The notes: generated by a model from the sequence alone, not told the origin. A stretch of DNA of 29,329 bases from Acidithiobacillus montserratensis (GCF_018853465.1 NZ_JABBOU010000073.1:1-29329); one strand, 5' to 3'; counted from the stretch's first letter, positions 1 through 7,932 are shown. Program-made: numbers and translations.

Positions 1-18
1 ATTCTGGAAAATCGTGCA

Positions 19-110
19 AACTGCCCACGATCCGCCAGAATCATTGCCCACCATCGCCCAGAATCACCGCCCACGATCATTCAGAATGACTGCCCACGAT
101 GGGCCAGAAT
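19..110. repeat. Four tandem 23-bp repeats, with an inverted partial copy at 1-16
   Basis: Four direct units lie head to tail at 19-41, 42-64, 65-87 and 88-110. Each fits NNNTGCCCACGATCNNNCAGAAT with a few changes. Bases 1-16 (ATTCTGG, then ATCGTG) are an inverted partial copy that pairs with the first unit (CACGAT, then CCAGAAT), so a hairpin can form over 1-41. The trbI reading frame loses its family sequence just where the array starts, so the array marks a recombination or insertion junction. Multiple short repeats at an end are typical of IS21-family elements and of iteron-type replication sites. Which one applies cannot be told here because the window ends at base 1. Confidence 0.8.
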
Positions 111-824
111 ACGCAAGGGGCTCGTCTCCCGGGTCACCAGGGGCGGCGGGGTCTTTTTCTTTGTTTTCTTCGCCGCCATCTGCTCCGCGTCCGGCAGGGC
201 CGTAGGGAGCACTGCCGGGGCCTGCGCGGATGGCGTTGACTCCGGCGTTTTCCAGGCAAGGCCCTCACCGGCTCCGCTCCCCACGCTTCCCGTACCCAGG
301 GCGGACGCGAAGGCGGCGTCCTGCGTTGCGTAGGGATTCTTTGTGGGCGCTGTGGACGCTGGAGCCTTCGCTGGATGAGACTGCTCAGCATCACTGTTCG
401 TGGCCGCAGTTGCCGACGCGTCCGACGCCCCTCCAGGCGTAGTGGGCTGGTGGACCTGCTTCCGGTGCGCAGGGGCGACCGGTGCGCCAGTCCCGCTCGC
501 TGGCTGGATGGTTTTGGCCTGCACCTGCGGCCTGGTGTGCCCGAATATCGGGTGATTTTGCAGATACTCATAGCCGCCATAGGCGCCCAGTCCGACCACC
601 GCAGCTGCGATATAGAGTGGCGTCCGTTTGATGCGCGTCGCCATCCGGTCCCTGTCGGGCTTGACCTCGATCCCGGGCTGACTGGCTTGTGGGCCTGGTT
701 GCCTGCCAGGGCCAGGCTGCCCGCCAGGGCCTTTGCGGCTATCCACGGCGGGCTGTTGTCCCGCCGGGAGCAGCCCTTTCTTTTTCTGGAGCAAATCGGA
801 GAAAAATTCTTTGCCGCTTTTCAT
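81..824 (-). pseudogene. trbI: TrbI/VirB10-like conjugation protein, C-terminally truncated
   Basis: This is the N-terminal part of a VirB10/TrbI-type protein, the inner-to-outer membrane scaffold of a type IV secretion system. It starts with MKSGKEFF after an AGGAG site, 2 bp beyond the stop of the upstream VirB9-like gene. Residues about 1-65 are cytoplasmic and Gly/Pro/Gln-rich. One membrane segment follows (about 68-86, TPLYIAAAVVGLGAYGGYEY), then a Pro/Ala/Thr-rich periplasmic linker. The C-terminal beta-barrel domain that forms the outer-membrane pore in VirB10 is absent. After about residue 237 the frame reads 23-bp repeat sequence and stops (ILAHRGQSF). The product has 247 aa, whereas family members usually have about 400 or more. 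It is probably non-functional. The assignment rests on gene order and architecture as well as sequence. Confidence 0.72.
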
Positions 825-826
825 GG

Positions 827-1810
827 CTACGCTCCTGCCTCGTTCGTGAGGCGAATTTCGGCCAGGTGATTCCAGTTGCCCGTGAGCAGATCGATACGGT
901 AGGGGACGGCCCCCACGGCCAGCGTGTGTCCTTCCATGCGGTAGCCCACCAGCAAGGATTTGCCAGCCTGGTTGCGCACCAGAACCATCGGGGGTTTCCC
1001 TGTGGGCAGGCGGATATAGGTCATCCTGTCCTTGATGTCGCTGACCACGCTGATCGGCTGGACAGGCTTGCAGTCGCCCGTGAAACACTGCATTTTCCAG
1101 TCGAGATCGGCATGTATGGCATTTACATGTGGAGCATTGGCATGCGCAGCATGGGCGATGGGCGTGGCCTGCCTGTACTGGTTGCGTATACCCGCTTCCC
1201 TGGATTGGGGGATAACGTGAGGGACGCGATAGAAGGACAGAACCGGCGTGAACCGGGAGGTACCGCTGACCAGGCCCACGGTGTACGTCAACGGGTAACC
1301 GTGAGGGCTGGTCGCGACGATCTGGATACTGCCTTTGAGTCCGGCAAAGCGGGGCATAATTTCCAGAATGGGATGCCTGCCGGCTGCGGTCTCCTTCACG
1401 ACCCACTCGGCGCGCGGGGCGCCGACCAGGGAGACCGGCTTGACGCCCTTCCCCAGAATGACCACGGAGAAATTGCCAGGGGCGGTCTGAAGCACCGGCA
1501 GGACTTGCCCCAGTGGCACGATGACCTCTCCGCCCGGGCGCGTGAATACGGGGAGCTGCGAGAGCGTGCCCAGGGCAAAGGCCCGCACCGATTGTTGCTC
1601 CACCGCCCGGATGGGTTCGCCATAGTGGATATTCAGACTGTGCCGAAAAATCTGGGCGGTGTTCACCGTTCCGGCAATTGGCGCGGACTGTCCGGCAACT
1701 CCCGGGGCCTTCACCGTGGATGCCATGGAAGCAGGCACACTTGCTGTCATGGCAATCGTGGCCATCACCAATACAGACCGTTTTTTCATCGTTTTTGCCC
1801 CGTAGCGCAT
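827..1810 (-). CDS. Second TrbG/VirB9-like conjugation protein (diverged paralogue)
   Basis: A secreted protein of 327 aa, expected to be a periplasmic part of the type IV secretion core complex. The start at 1810 (MRYGAKTMKKRS) has a strong AGGAGG-type site and lies 1 bp from the end of the upstream trbG. A signal peptide covers about residues 1-30. The central block (VKPVSLVGAPRAEWVVK ... GLKGSIQIVATS) and the C-terminal block (DCKPVQP ... YIRLPTGKPP ... VGYRMEGHTLAV) line up with the neighbouring TrbG. The two therefore appear to be tandem paralogues, this one the more diverged. A cysteine pair before the last block (CFTGDC) is shared with the neighbour at different spacing (Cx4C against Cx9C) and may form a disulfide. 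In IncP-type systems trbH lies between trbG and trbI; here this gene takes that place. An equivalent role is inference. Confidence 0.68.
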   Translation of the reverse strand: MRYGAKTMKKRSVLVMATIAMTASVPASMASTVKAPGVAGQSAPIAGTVNTAQIFRHSLNIHYGEPIRAVEQQSVRAFALGTLSQLPVFTRPGGEVIVPLGQVLPVLQTAPGNFSVVILGKGVKPVSLVGAPRAEWVVKETAAGRHPILEIMPRFAGLKGSIQIVATSPHGYPLTYTVGLVSGTSRFTPVLSFYRVPHVIPQSREAGIRNQYRQATPIAHAAHANAPHVNAIHADLDWKMQCFTGDCKPVQPISVVSDIKDRMTYIRLPTGKPPMVLVRNQAGKSLLVGYRMEGHTLAVGAVPYRIDLLTGNWNHLAEIRLTNEAGA

Positions 1811-1811
1811 G

Positions 1812-2942
1812 TTACCTCTCCTCCTGCTGGATGGTGACCACCTCAGAACCCAGCCGTAACAGGATCTCGGCAGGAACTGAATCGACAACATAGGTGTTGC
1901 CCCGGATCTGGGTATTGACTCCGATCAGGTGTCCGCTGGCATTGCGGGCTTGCAGGATGGGAAAGCCTCCGTGGCTCGCCAGCCCCTGGGGCATGTCGAT
2001 GAAGGTATGGGTCCCATCGTCATACACGCGCAATGGACGGATCGGCTTGCAGTCGCTGGAACGGAACCATCCGCCGCCACCGCAATGAATGGACCAGCGA
2101 AGATTGACGTGATTGAGACGGATATTGGGCAAAGGCAGTACATTGCCTTTAGGGTCGGCAACCGACGGATCCGTTGGCGCGTTGTCTGCCGTCTGCAAGG
2201 CTGCCGCCTGCGAGCCTGCTGACGGCAAGTCTGTTTTCCAGGAACGGACCTCGCCCCCGCTATCCTCGATCTTCAGGGCGGGAATGTAGCGCACTGCGTC
2301 ACTGACCAGACGGATTTCATAGTTGATGGGCCTCCCCTGGTCGGTTGCGGCTACCACGATGTTTTGGTGGAGACCCTTGAATTTCGGGCTCAGGAAGATT
2401 TCCGGCTGTTTCCCAACCAGCGCCTGCTGCACATTCCATTCCGACTTGCTGATGCCAACGGTCGTCACGGGCCTGACCCCGTCGGGCAGCTCGATGATGC
2501 AGGTGTGCAGCGGCGAGCAAACCAGCACGGGCCGACCGGCCAGGCTGTCGACGGTTCCGTTCGTGCCGCCGACCACGGGAAGGGTGTTATCCATTGCCTG
2601 GGACGCCGTCAGCGACTGACGGGCCAACGCTCTGGTTGCAGCACTTTCTGGACCCTCGGGCGGCGTGGCGATGGACTGTTGCCACACCTGTACCGCCGCT
2701 ATCCGCTCGGCGGCCTCCGGGGAGATGGCCGGGACCTTCTGGCCCGCAGATGTGGTGCCGCCAGATGCGGATGATGTCGTGGACGGATGGGCGAAACCGG
2801 TTTTCGCCCCTGCAGGCTGTATTGGCGGTTTTCCCTGCTGCGAACTGAGCGGGTTCACCGCAGGAAGCCCAGTATTCACGCCGGCCAGCGCCAATCCAGG
2901 AAGGACGGCAAGCCCCAAAGAAAGCCATGTTCGATTTATCAT
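1812..2942 (-). CDS. trbG: TrbG/VirB9-like type IV secretion protein
   Basis: A 376-aa secreted VirB9/TrbG-family protein, which with VirB7 and VirB10 builds the outer-membrane part of a conjugation channel. The signal peptide is about residues 1-20 (LGLAVLPGLALA). A Ser/Thr/Gly-rich stretch follows. The VirB9 N-terminal domain covers about residues 135-225 (CSPLHTCIIELPDGVRPV, W at SEWNV, then a beta-rich part ending in YIPALKI). A linker leads to the C-terminal domain (VYDDGTHTFIDMPQG ... NTYVVDSVPAEILLRLGS), the classic family ending. A cysteine pair precedes that domain. The ATG at 2942 has AAGGAG upstream. It lies 12 bp after trbF and is followed directly by a second VirB9-like gene, so all are probably one transcript. 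The length is above the roughly 300 aa usual for TrbG because of the low-complexity N-terminal region. Confidence 0.82.
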   Translation of the reverse strand: MINRTWLSLGLAVLPGLALAGVNTGLPAVNPLSSQQGKPPIQPAGAKTGFAHPSTTSSASGGTTSAGQKVPAISPEAAERIAAVQVWQQSIATPPEGPESAATRALARQSLTASQAMDNTLPVVGGTNGTVDSLAGRPVLVCSPLHTCIIELPDGVRPVTTVGISKSEWNVQQALVGKQPEIFLSPKFKGLHQNIVVAATDQGRPINYEIRLVSDAVRYIPALKIEDSGGEVRSWKTDLPSAGSQAAALQTADNAPTDPSVADPKGNVLPLPNIRLNHVNLRWSIHCGGGGWFRSSDCKPIRPLRVYDDGTHTFIDMPQGLASHGGFPILQARNASGHLIGVNTQIRGNTYVVDSVPAEILLRLGSEVVTIQQEER

Positions 2943-2954
2943 CTCATCTTCTCC

Positions 2955-3623
2955 TTACACCTGGGGACTGAATGCAAAGTGCGTGATGTAGATGCCGAAT
3001 GGATTGCCTTTCAGGACATTGGGGTTGTTCGATGGCGGGACCGTCGCGTAAGTGACCGTGCCTTGCCAGTTCTGCTCGCCATCCACGCCGCCATGCGGGC
3101 CATAGCGCTTTACCAGGAAATCGACGATGTACGAGCCACCCTTGCCCGTTACCTGCCCAACGGGAACGGCGCTCTGGATCGTGACTGTGTTGCCTTGCGT
3201 CTTGTTGGAATAGGCCGCGTAGGGATTGTGCTGCGCATAGAAGGCGTCCAGCGAGGATTCCGCGCTCGATGCGATGTAATGATAGGACTCGTCAATGAAG
3301 TGCTTCTGCACAAACTTGTCCGGGCTGCGCGTGAAAGCGAGCCAGGTAAAGCGGGAAACGATGTGCTGCACTACCGGCTGGGCAAAAGAGCCGGCCCGCA
3401 CGGCCTGCGCCAGTTCCACAGCCTTGCCCAGTTTGTCCACTTCGACGACATAGGGCACCACATGGACACGGTCTGCCTCATACACCATGCCCGCCCCAAA
3501 CAGGGCGGCAATGCCGATAGCCGACAGGGCAGCAATGCGCCAGTTTCTCGCCTGCGCGATGTAGGAGCCGTAGCGCTCAAGCCATTCCTGGCGGGCAGCC
3601 AGATAATCGGGATTGCTCGACAT
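2955..3623 (-). CDS. trbF: TrbF/VirB8-like type IV secretion protein
   Basis: A 222-aa inner-membrane protein of the VirB8/TrbF family, an assembly factor of the conjugation channel. The N-terminus has the typical TrbF pattern (NPDYLAARQEWLERYGSYIAQARNWR). One membrane helix follows at about residues 30-48, then a periplasmic NTF2-like domain (VHVVPYVVEVDKLGKAV ... FTWLAFTRSPD ... WQGTVTYA) that ends near FGIYITHFAFSPQV. It is the first gene of the remaining trb operon. The genes normally found upstream in IncP-like systems (trbB-E, trbJ, trbL) are not in the 3.6-4.4 kb region, which holds a toxin-antitoxin pair instead. Its Shine-Dalgarno sequence (GAGAGGG) lies within the 3' arm of a 12-bp hairpin, so translation may be controlled by RNA structure. 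Confidence 0.88.
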   Translation of the reverse strand: MSSNPDYLAARQEWLERYGSYIAQARNWRIAALSAIGIAALFGAGMVYEADRVHVVPYVVEVDKLGKAVELAQAVRAGSFAQPVVQHIVSRFTWLAFTRSPDKFVQKHFIDESYHYIASSAESSLDAFYAQHNPYAAYSNKTQGNTVTIQSAVPVGQVTGKGGSYIVDFLVKRYGPHGGVDGEQNWQGTVTYATVPPSNNPNVLKGNPFGIYITHFAFSPQV

Positions 3624-3627
3624 GAAA

Positions 3628-3658
3628 ATACCCTCTCAGATGGTTCCTGAGAGGGTAT
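3628..3658 (-). promoter_or_regulatory. 12-bp perfect hairpin covering the trbF ribosome binding site
   Basis: ATACCCTCTCAG (3628-3639) and CTGAGAGGGTAT (3647-3658) are exact reverse complements around a 7-nt loop. Read on the minus strand, the second arm holds GAGAGGG seven bases before the trbF ATG and is followed by TTTTC. The stem could therefore block ribosome access, or act as a weak intrinsic terminator or attenuator after brnTA. Confidence 0.7.
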
Positions 3659-3833
3659 AGATCGAGGGTTGAGGGGATAACCGGCATGAGGCTACGTCAC
3701 CTTATGCGAGTCTTCAAATGTTTTCCTCTGCTGGATAACCGCAATCCATCTACTGGCGACTATCAAGGCTCAACGACGGCTGGGCAGCGGAAGCTATCCA
3801 TTGCTTACGTTGGAGAGTGGGTACAATACTCGG

Positions 3834-4091
3834 CTACTGCTGATGACGTGGTCGAGCTACATCGGCTTCCAGAAGCATGCGCACGTAGCGGGTGTAGGGC
3901 ACGCCCTTGGCTTTGGCTTTGGCCTTCACGGCTTCCAGCAATGCTTCGGGTAACCGCATGTTCAGGGCGGCGTCTTTCGGCGCGATTTCGAAGCGCATTG
4001 GCTGGAACTGCCGGAAGTCGAGGTCGGACAGGTCCTGCTCTAGGAACGCTTCGGCCTCTGCATCAGTCTTGAACTTAGGTACCTGCTTCAT
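3834..4091 (-). CDS. brnA: BrnA-like antitoxin (ribbon-helix-helix)
   Basis: The start at 4091 (MKQVPKFKTDAEAEAFLE) gives 85 aa. The N-terminal half (KFKTDAEAEAFLEQDLSDLD) resembles the toxin-binding part of BrnA/CopG-type antitoxins. The C-terminal half (LNMRLPEALLEAVKAKAKAK, then GVPYTRYVRMLLEADV) is a ribbon-helix-helix DNA-binding fold with the usual MRLPEALL strand and YTRYVRMLL helix. The gene overlaps the upstream toxin gene by 17 bp, as expected for translationally coupled type II pairs. In this family the antitoxin dimer neutralises BrnT and represses the shared promoter. A longer upstream frame also exists but would start inside the toxin gene and lacks family similarity. Confidence 0.85.
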   Translation of the reverse strand: MKQVPKFKTDAEAEAFLEQDLSDLDFRQFQPMRFEIAPKDAALNMRLPEALLEAVKAKAKAKGVPYTRYVRMLLEADVARPRHQQ

Positions 4092-4356
4092 AATTCGTAA
4101 TCTCCTTCTCGTGCATGTAACGGGCACTGATCGGGCGAATGAGGTCATCCCTGATGGCAAACGCCACGAACATTGGCCTGCCATCGACCCGGCCCACCGC
4201 AATATGCCGACTTTCTGTCGGGAGGGAGTGCTTCGGGTCGGGAGCAACCATCACCCTTCCTTCGAGAAACAATCGCTCTATCACTTGGCGGGAAACGCCA
4301 TGCTTTCCGCACTTCGGCCAGTTGCCGCTATCCCAATCGAAGCCCACTATCTCCAT
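4075..4356 (-). CDS. brnT: BrnT-like ribonuclease toxin (DUF497)
   Basis: A 93-aa protein with the BrnT signature: an early FDWD motif, then a KHGVS motif after WPKCGKHGVSRQVIERLF, a middle HSLPTESRHIAVGRVDGRPM and a late RPISARYMHEKEITNYE. In the family, BrnT is an RNase with a RelE-like fold that stops growth until bound by BrnA. The known catalytic-type residues H, R and E of the ESR/ISAR segments are present, so the toxin looks intact. The toxin precedes the antitoxin, which is the normal BrnTA order. A near-perfect palindrome 8 bp upstream of the start is the likely operator. The pair sits beside a conjugation remnant and a mobile element, the usual place for such stability modules. Confidence 0.87.
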   Translation of the reverse strand: MEIVGFDWDSGNWPKCGKHGVSRQVIERLFLEGRVMVAPDPKHSLPTESRHIAVGRVDGRPMFVAFAIRDDLIRPISARYMHEKEITNYEAGT

Positions 4357-4363
4357 GAGAGAA

Positions 4364-4383
4364 GTGTAGGCGTACGTCTACAC
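4364..4383. promoter_or_regulatory. Probable brnTA operator palindrome
   Basis: GTGTAG-GCGTACGT-CTACAC is a 20-bp near-palindrome with one mismatched pair, 7 bp upstream of the brnT start codon. Autorepression by BrnA or the BrnTA complex is known in the family; that this site is the operator is inferred from position and symmetry. Confidence 0.6.
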
Positions 4384-4479
4384 AAATGCAACTCATCCAT
4401 TTGCCCAGGTATCTGACCACCAATGGGCGGTTTCCGCTCCGTTGCCGCCATTCGCCCTGCAGCCAGGAGTGACAGCAAC

Positions 4480-4514
4480 GCAGCGTTATGTATACCTCGT
4501 GATTATGTATAGCA
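4480..4514 (+). repeat. Left terminal inverted repeat of the RIT element
   Basis: Matches the reverse complement of 7933-7967 with one mismatch (4500). It holds two direct copies of TTATGTATA (4486-4494 and 4503-4511) spaced 17 bp apart. A degenerate inverted copy (TCTACATAA) lies further in at 4571-4579. Confidence 0.9.
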
Positions 4515-4521
4515 GTAAAGA

Positions 4522-4567
4522 CGCGAGCCTTGCTACGATTGGTTTGTGTGGCTGAGGTAGGCTCGCG
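4522..4567 (-). terminator. Hairpin downstream of the third recombinase gene
   Basis: CGCGAGCCT (4522-4530) pairs exactly with AGGCTCGCG (4559-4567) across a 28-nt loop. It lies 12 bp past the stop of the last recombinase and is followed on the minus strand by TCTTTAC. It could end the transcript or be a recombination site feature. Confidence 0.4.
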
Positions 4568-4579
4568 AGTTCTACATAA

Positions 4580-5593
4580 TCAAAGCCCTTTTAGAAATTC
4601 CATCAGAGAGTCTGGTGCGTGATAACGGCTTGTGCTTGCACCTGGTTCTTGCAGATGTGCGAGCGCCCGATCCTTCATCGCCAAATCAGCTTCCACGTAG
4701 TGATGGGTGGTCGCGGGATTTTCGTGCCCGAGCCAGAGCGCGATTACATCAATTCCAACTCCTGACTGCAGGAGGTGCATGGCTGTGGTATGCCGGATCG
4801 TGTGCGGCGTGATGTGCAGTTTGACCAGATCAGGATTGGCCATAGTGGCTGTCTGAACGGCCAACTCCAAGCGTTTTGCTACGTTGTTCCTGGTCATTTC
4901 CTCCCCATCACGGTTGGGTAACAGCGCCGATGCAGGTCCAAGATAGGGATTTCGCTTCAACCACGCCCGGACTTCTTTGACGGTGGTCCGCCAGAGTGGA
5001 ACCGAGCGCTGTTTACGGCCCTTGCCATGCAAATGCACAAATGAGGATTTATCAAGGACGACGTCGGATACGCGCACACCGATAATCTCGGACACTCTCG
5101 CCCCTGTGTTGTATAGCAATCCCAGCAGCAGATGATCACGCTGACTGGTCCAGCCGCTGCCTGGTGCACCAATCACCGCCAGCATCTCATCGCGAGATAA
5201 GTATCCCAGCGTGGGCCTTTCGAAGCGTTTCATCGGGATGCCCAGGGCTTTTTCGATGACATGTAACGAAGTGACATCACGATGCGCGGCGAATTTGAGA
5301 AACGACCTCAGCGCAGCAAGACGGGCATTGCGGCTCCGTATAGTGTTGTGACGTTCTTGTTCAAGATGATCAAGGAACGCCAGGATTAATTCTGGCGTAA
5401 TATCGGTCATTTTCATCGTTGCGGGCGACTGCACGCAGCGGACACTCGCAAAGTTAAGGAACAGCATGAATGTATCCCTGTACGCAGCCACCGTGCACGG
5501 GCTCAACGCTTTTTGCTGCATCATATATTCAGCAAAGAATCCTTGCAGTAATGCCGACAATGTCGGTGGCGCAGTTGGTTTTATTTCACGCAT
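4580..5593 (-). CDS. ritC: Tyrosine recombinase, third gene of the RIT trio
   Basis: A 337-aa site-specific recombinase that cuts and joins DNA through a tyrosine. The N-terminal SAM-like core-binding domain spans about residues 10-110 (LLQGFFAEYMMQQKALSPCT). The catalytic domain follows. It has Arg in YNTGARVSEI, Lys in HLHGKGRKQR, the HxxRH box in TPHTIRHTTA, His in LWLGHENPATT and the nucleophile Tyr in HHYVEAD. All five are intact. The start codon overlaps the end of the middle recombinase gene by 8 bp, which suggests translational coupling. The length and the XerC/D-like pattern fit the shortest, most Xer-like member of RIT elements. Names ritA-C follow gene order and are a convention, not proof of orthology. 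Confidence 0.85.
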   Translation of the reverse strand: MREIKPTAPPTLSALLQGFFAEYMMQQKALSPCTVAAYRDTFMLFLNFASVRCVQSPATMKMTDITPELILAFLDHLEQERHNTIRSRNARLAALRSFLKFAAHRDVTSLHVIEKALGIPMKRFERPTLGYLSRDEMLAVIGAPGSGWTSQRDHLLLGLLYNTGARVSEIIGVRVSDVVLDKSSFVHLHGKGRKQRSVPLWRTTVKEVRAWLKRNPYLGPASALLPNRDGEEMTRNNVAKRLELAVQTATMANPDLVKLHITPHTIRHTTAMHLLQSGVGIDVIALWLGHENPATTHHYVEADLAMKDRALAHLQEPGASTSRYHAPDSLMEFLKGL

Positions 5594-6557
5594 CGTCCAC
5601 CTCCATCTCCATAAATTGCATGAACTTGGCGCCTGCCAGCGCCATTAATTCGGGCACACCCGTGAGGTACCAGTAGGTGTCCGTAATCCTCGCATGGCCA
5701 AGATAGGTCGACAGTGAGAGCATCGCTTGATCAATGTTGATACCCTGTTCATGCCAGAGCATTACTCGGCGAACGGCGAAGCTGTGTCTTAAATCGTGGA
5801 TACGTGGTCCTCCGTGGCACCCGCGATCCAGCCAGCCAAGTTGATCGCGCAACTGGATGAACACACGATGTACCTGACGATCGCTCAGTGCTTGGCCCAA
5901 TCGCTTGCCGCGAGTGCCCACAAAAAATGTGGTTTCCTCGGTAGTAGATATCTCCCGGGCACGTATCCGTCGGTAACGAGCCAGGGCATCCACAGTGCTG
6001 GGATGCAATGGTAATAGCCGCGTTTTCGCAAATTTACTCAATCGCACAGTCAGAGTGCCTGCGTGCAGGTCGACATCAGAATCGAGTAATTTTAATGCCT
6101 CAGATATCCTCAAGCCAGCAGAGGCAAGCAGGCCAAACAATGTCTCGTAAGTTGCTGCGCGCAGACCATTTTGGACATCAAGTCCACGCGCAGCAGTCAG
6201 CAATTCAACGATCTCGTAATCGTGGTAGATATGTGGAGCCACCCTGCCTGGTATAGGGCCAAAAACCGATTCGTCAGGTATTTCTGTGAGGGCCTCGAAT
6301 TGACGTAGCCACTGGGTAAATGGGCGTAAAATGGCAAGGCGGCGCGCTTGAGTACCCAGAGAAAGAATCGCTGTTGTATCGTGGCGTGCCCAATCAGCCA
6401 TGAGAGTGGTGGTTAGCGGACCCTGATGAGATCTGTTGACTGAAAATCTGGCAAAATTTGCCAGGGCCGCGCCCATATTGTCCAATTTGAAGCCCATGCT
6501 GCGCCGTTCGGCGAGATAATCATTAATCTTTGCCTGGAGATCTATGGTGTTGTTCAT
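5586..6557 (-). CDS. ritB: Tyrosine recombinase, second gene of the RIT trio
   Basis: A recombinase of 323 aa counted from the ATG at 6557. That start overlaps the TGA of the upstream gene as ATGA, so I prefer it to the GTG at 6578. The core-binding domain is about residues 5-105 (INDYLAERRSMGFKLDNM). Catalytic residues are Arg in ASAGLRISEALKL, Lys in LSKFAKTRLLPL, HDLRHSFAVRR, His in YLGHARITDTY and the Tyr in TDTYWYLTG. The HxxRH box is followed by a longer insert than in XerC (VMLWHEQGINIDQAMLSLSTY), as seen in the middle protein of such trios. Together with its neighbours it probably forms a multi-protein complex acting on the element ends. Confidence 0.85.
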   Translation of the reverse strand: MNNTIDLQAKINDYLAERRSMGFKLDNMGAALANFARFSVNRSHQGPLTTTLMADWARHDTTAILSLGTQARRLAILRPFTQWLRQFEALTEIPDESVFGPIPGRVAPHIYHDYEIVELLTAARGLDVQNGLRAATYETLFGLLASAGLRISEALKLLDSDVDLHAGTLTVRLSKFAKTRLLPLHPSTVDALARYRRIRAREISTTEETTFFVGTRGKRLGQALSDRQVHRVFIQLRDQLGWLDRGCHGGPRIHDLRHSFAVRRVMLWHEQGINIDQAMLSLSTYLGHARITDTYWYLTGVPELMALAGAKFMQFMEMEVDDA

Positions 6558-7810
6558 AGCTTGATGCTCCCCGGCCACGGTAAGGCGACAGCGGCCAGAC
6601 TCGTGATATCCAGCTTGGCATAAATGAGTGAGGTATTCAGCGAGCGATGCCGCAGAAGATCGGCTACTTCCTTGAGTGAGCTACCATGATTGACCAGTTG
6701 GCATGCCAGCGTGTGGCGCAATGCATGAGAGCGCCCATGCGTCAGGCCGATGCGGTGGTAGGCATCACGTATCACCCTGTGGACTGTGTCAACACTAATT
6801 GACTGATCGTGGGGCGCATAAACACGAACAAAGACCCCCTGATTGGTGGTTTTGGGGCGTTCATAGCGGATGTAGTCCGCCAGCGCCTCTCCGGTAATAG
6901 TTGGCAGTGGCAAGATGTCCTGGCGCAGCGCCTTTGTCCGATTGAGCGTGACGGTGCCGGAACGCCAGTCGATATCAGACAGCTGAAGACTGGCTATTTC
7001 ACTACAGCGCAAGCCTATGTCTAGGGCGCAGCGCACCATGGCGTAGCCGCGTTTTGGAGATGGAAGCGCGGCATTGAATGATTCGAGAAGACGGTCAACA
7101 TCTGCGGGTGCGAGCGCACGCGGCAAAGAAGCCAGACTCCAGTTAGCGGGCAAGGATATCACGCCAAGCATGCTATCCACGTGGTCACCGCAGGTCGCTC
7201 TATAGCCTAAATAATCGCGCAATGCAGCAGCCAACGCCTTCGCATTAGAAATTGTATCTACTTGCTTGAGCTGATTGGTAACAAATTGACGAATATCATT
7301 GGGTTGTAACGTTTCCATCTCGACGGGACGGCCTTCAAATTTGTGTAGTAGGAGCCGTTGTATGGTGCGTAGCCGCCCACGGCATGTCATTACACTGAGT
7401 CCTCGCACATTTTGCATGTATGCGTGATACCGACTTAGTTCGTCAGCAATATCGCCCGTAGGTGCGGGCTGCTCGGCGATTACTCCTTGTTCGCGCAATA
7501 CCTTCAGCAGATTACCGAGTGTTGCCCGCAAGGTGAAGAAGTCACGATTAACCGGGGATGGACAGTCACAGTGGGGGATGTGATCATTTAGGAATCGATG
7601 AATAACCATCTCATTCAGTAAGTTGATGGAAATATTATCTTTAGCCATCCAGTGTGCAAAATGCACAAGACCCAAAATGTAGCCCCGGATTGTGCTAGTA
7701 GCATAACGGCCAAGCTGTAGATGGGCTGTGTATGCGTCCATGTGCGGCGCAAGCACACTGGCGAGGAGGAATGCCTCAGGAGAGGAGTAAAGTGGATTGG
7801 TACGTTTCAT
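6554..7810 (-). CDS. ritA: Tyrosine recombinase, first gene of the RIT trio
   Basis: The longest of the trio, 418 aa from the ATG at 7810. That start has GGAGG eight bases upstream and is preferred over the upstream in-frame ATG at 7840. Residues about 25-215 hold two helical DNA-binding segments (YTAHLQLGRYATSTIRGYIL and SRYHAYMQNVRGLSVMTCRG). The catalytic domain has Arg in ALDIGLRCSEIASL, a Lys in LNRTKALRQDILPL, HALRHTLACQL, RH in DLLRHRSLNTS (Arg-His where XerC has Gly-His) and the Tyr in SLIYAKLD. It is promoter-proximal, so the right terminal repeat region at 7811-7967 must contain the promoter. Recombinase activity may thus be linked to occupation of the TTATGTATA sites. Confidence 0.85.
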   Translation of the reverse strand: MKRTNPLYSSPEAFLLASVLAPHMDAYTAHLQLGRYATSTIRGYILGLVHFAHWMAKDNISINLLNEMVIHRFLNDHIPHCDCPSPVNRDFFTLRATLGNLLKVLREQGVIAEQPAPTGDIADELSRYHAYMQNVRGLSVMTCRGRLRTIQRLLLHKFEGRPVEMETLQPNDIRQFVTNQLKQVDTISNAKALAAALRDYLGYRATCGDHVDSMLGVISLPANWSLASLPRALAPADVDRLLESFNAALPSPKRGYAMVRCALDIGLRCSEIASLQLSDIDWRSGTVTLNRTKALRQDILPLPTITGEALADYIRYERPKTTNQGVFVRVYAPHDQSISVDTVHRVIRDAYHRIGLTHGRSHALRHTLACQLVNHGSSLKEVADLLRHRSLNTSLIYAKLDITSLAAVALPWPGSIKL

Positions 7811-7932
7811 GATGATGACCTCCAGTAGAAGAATCATCACTTCAACGTATCACTCAGATTATGTATATCATCCGGGCGCAACATCTACAGCAAGATCAAT
7901 ATTTATAGGGTATTCAGCCACACCGCCGTAGA

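Noticed and set aside
81..1406. A 441-aa minus-strand frame spanning trbI and part of the second trbG
   Set aside because: The upstream part overlaps the clear VirB9-like gene in another frame. Only the part from 824 has a ribosome site and family-like sequence.
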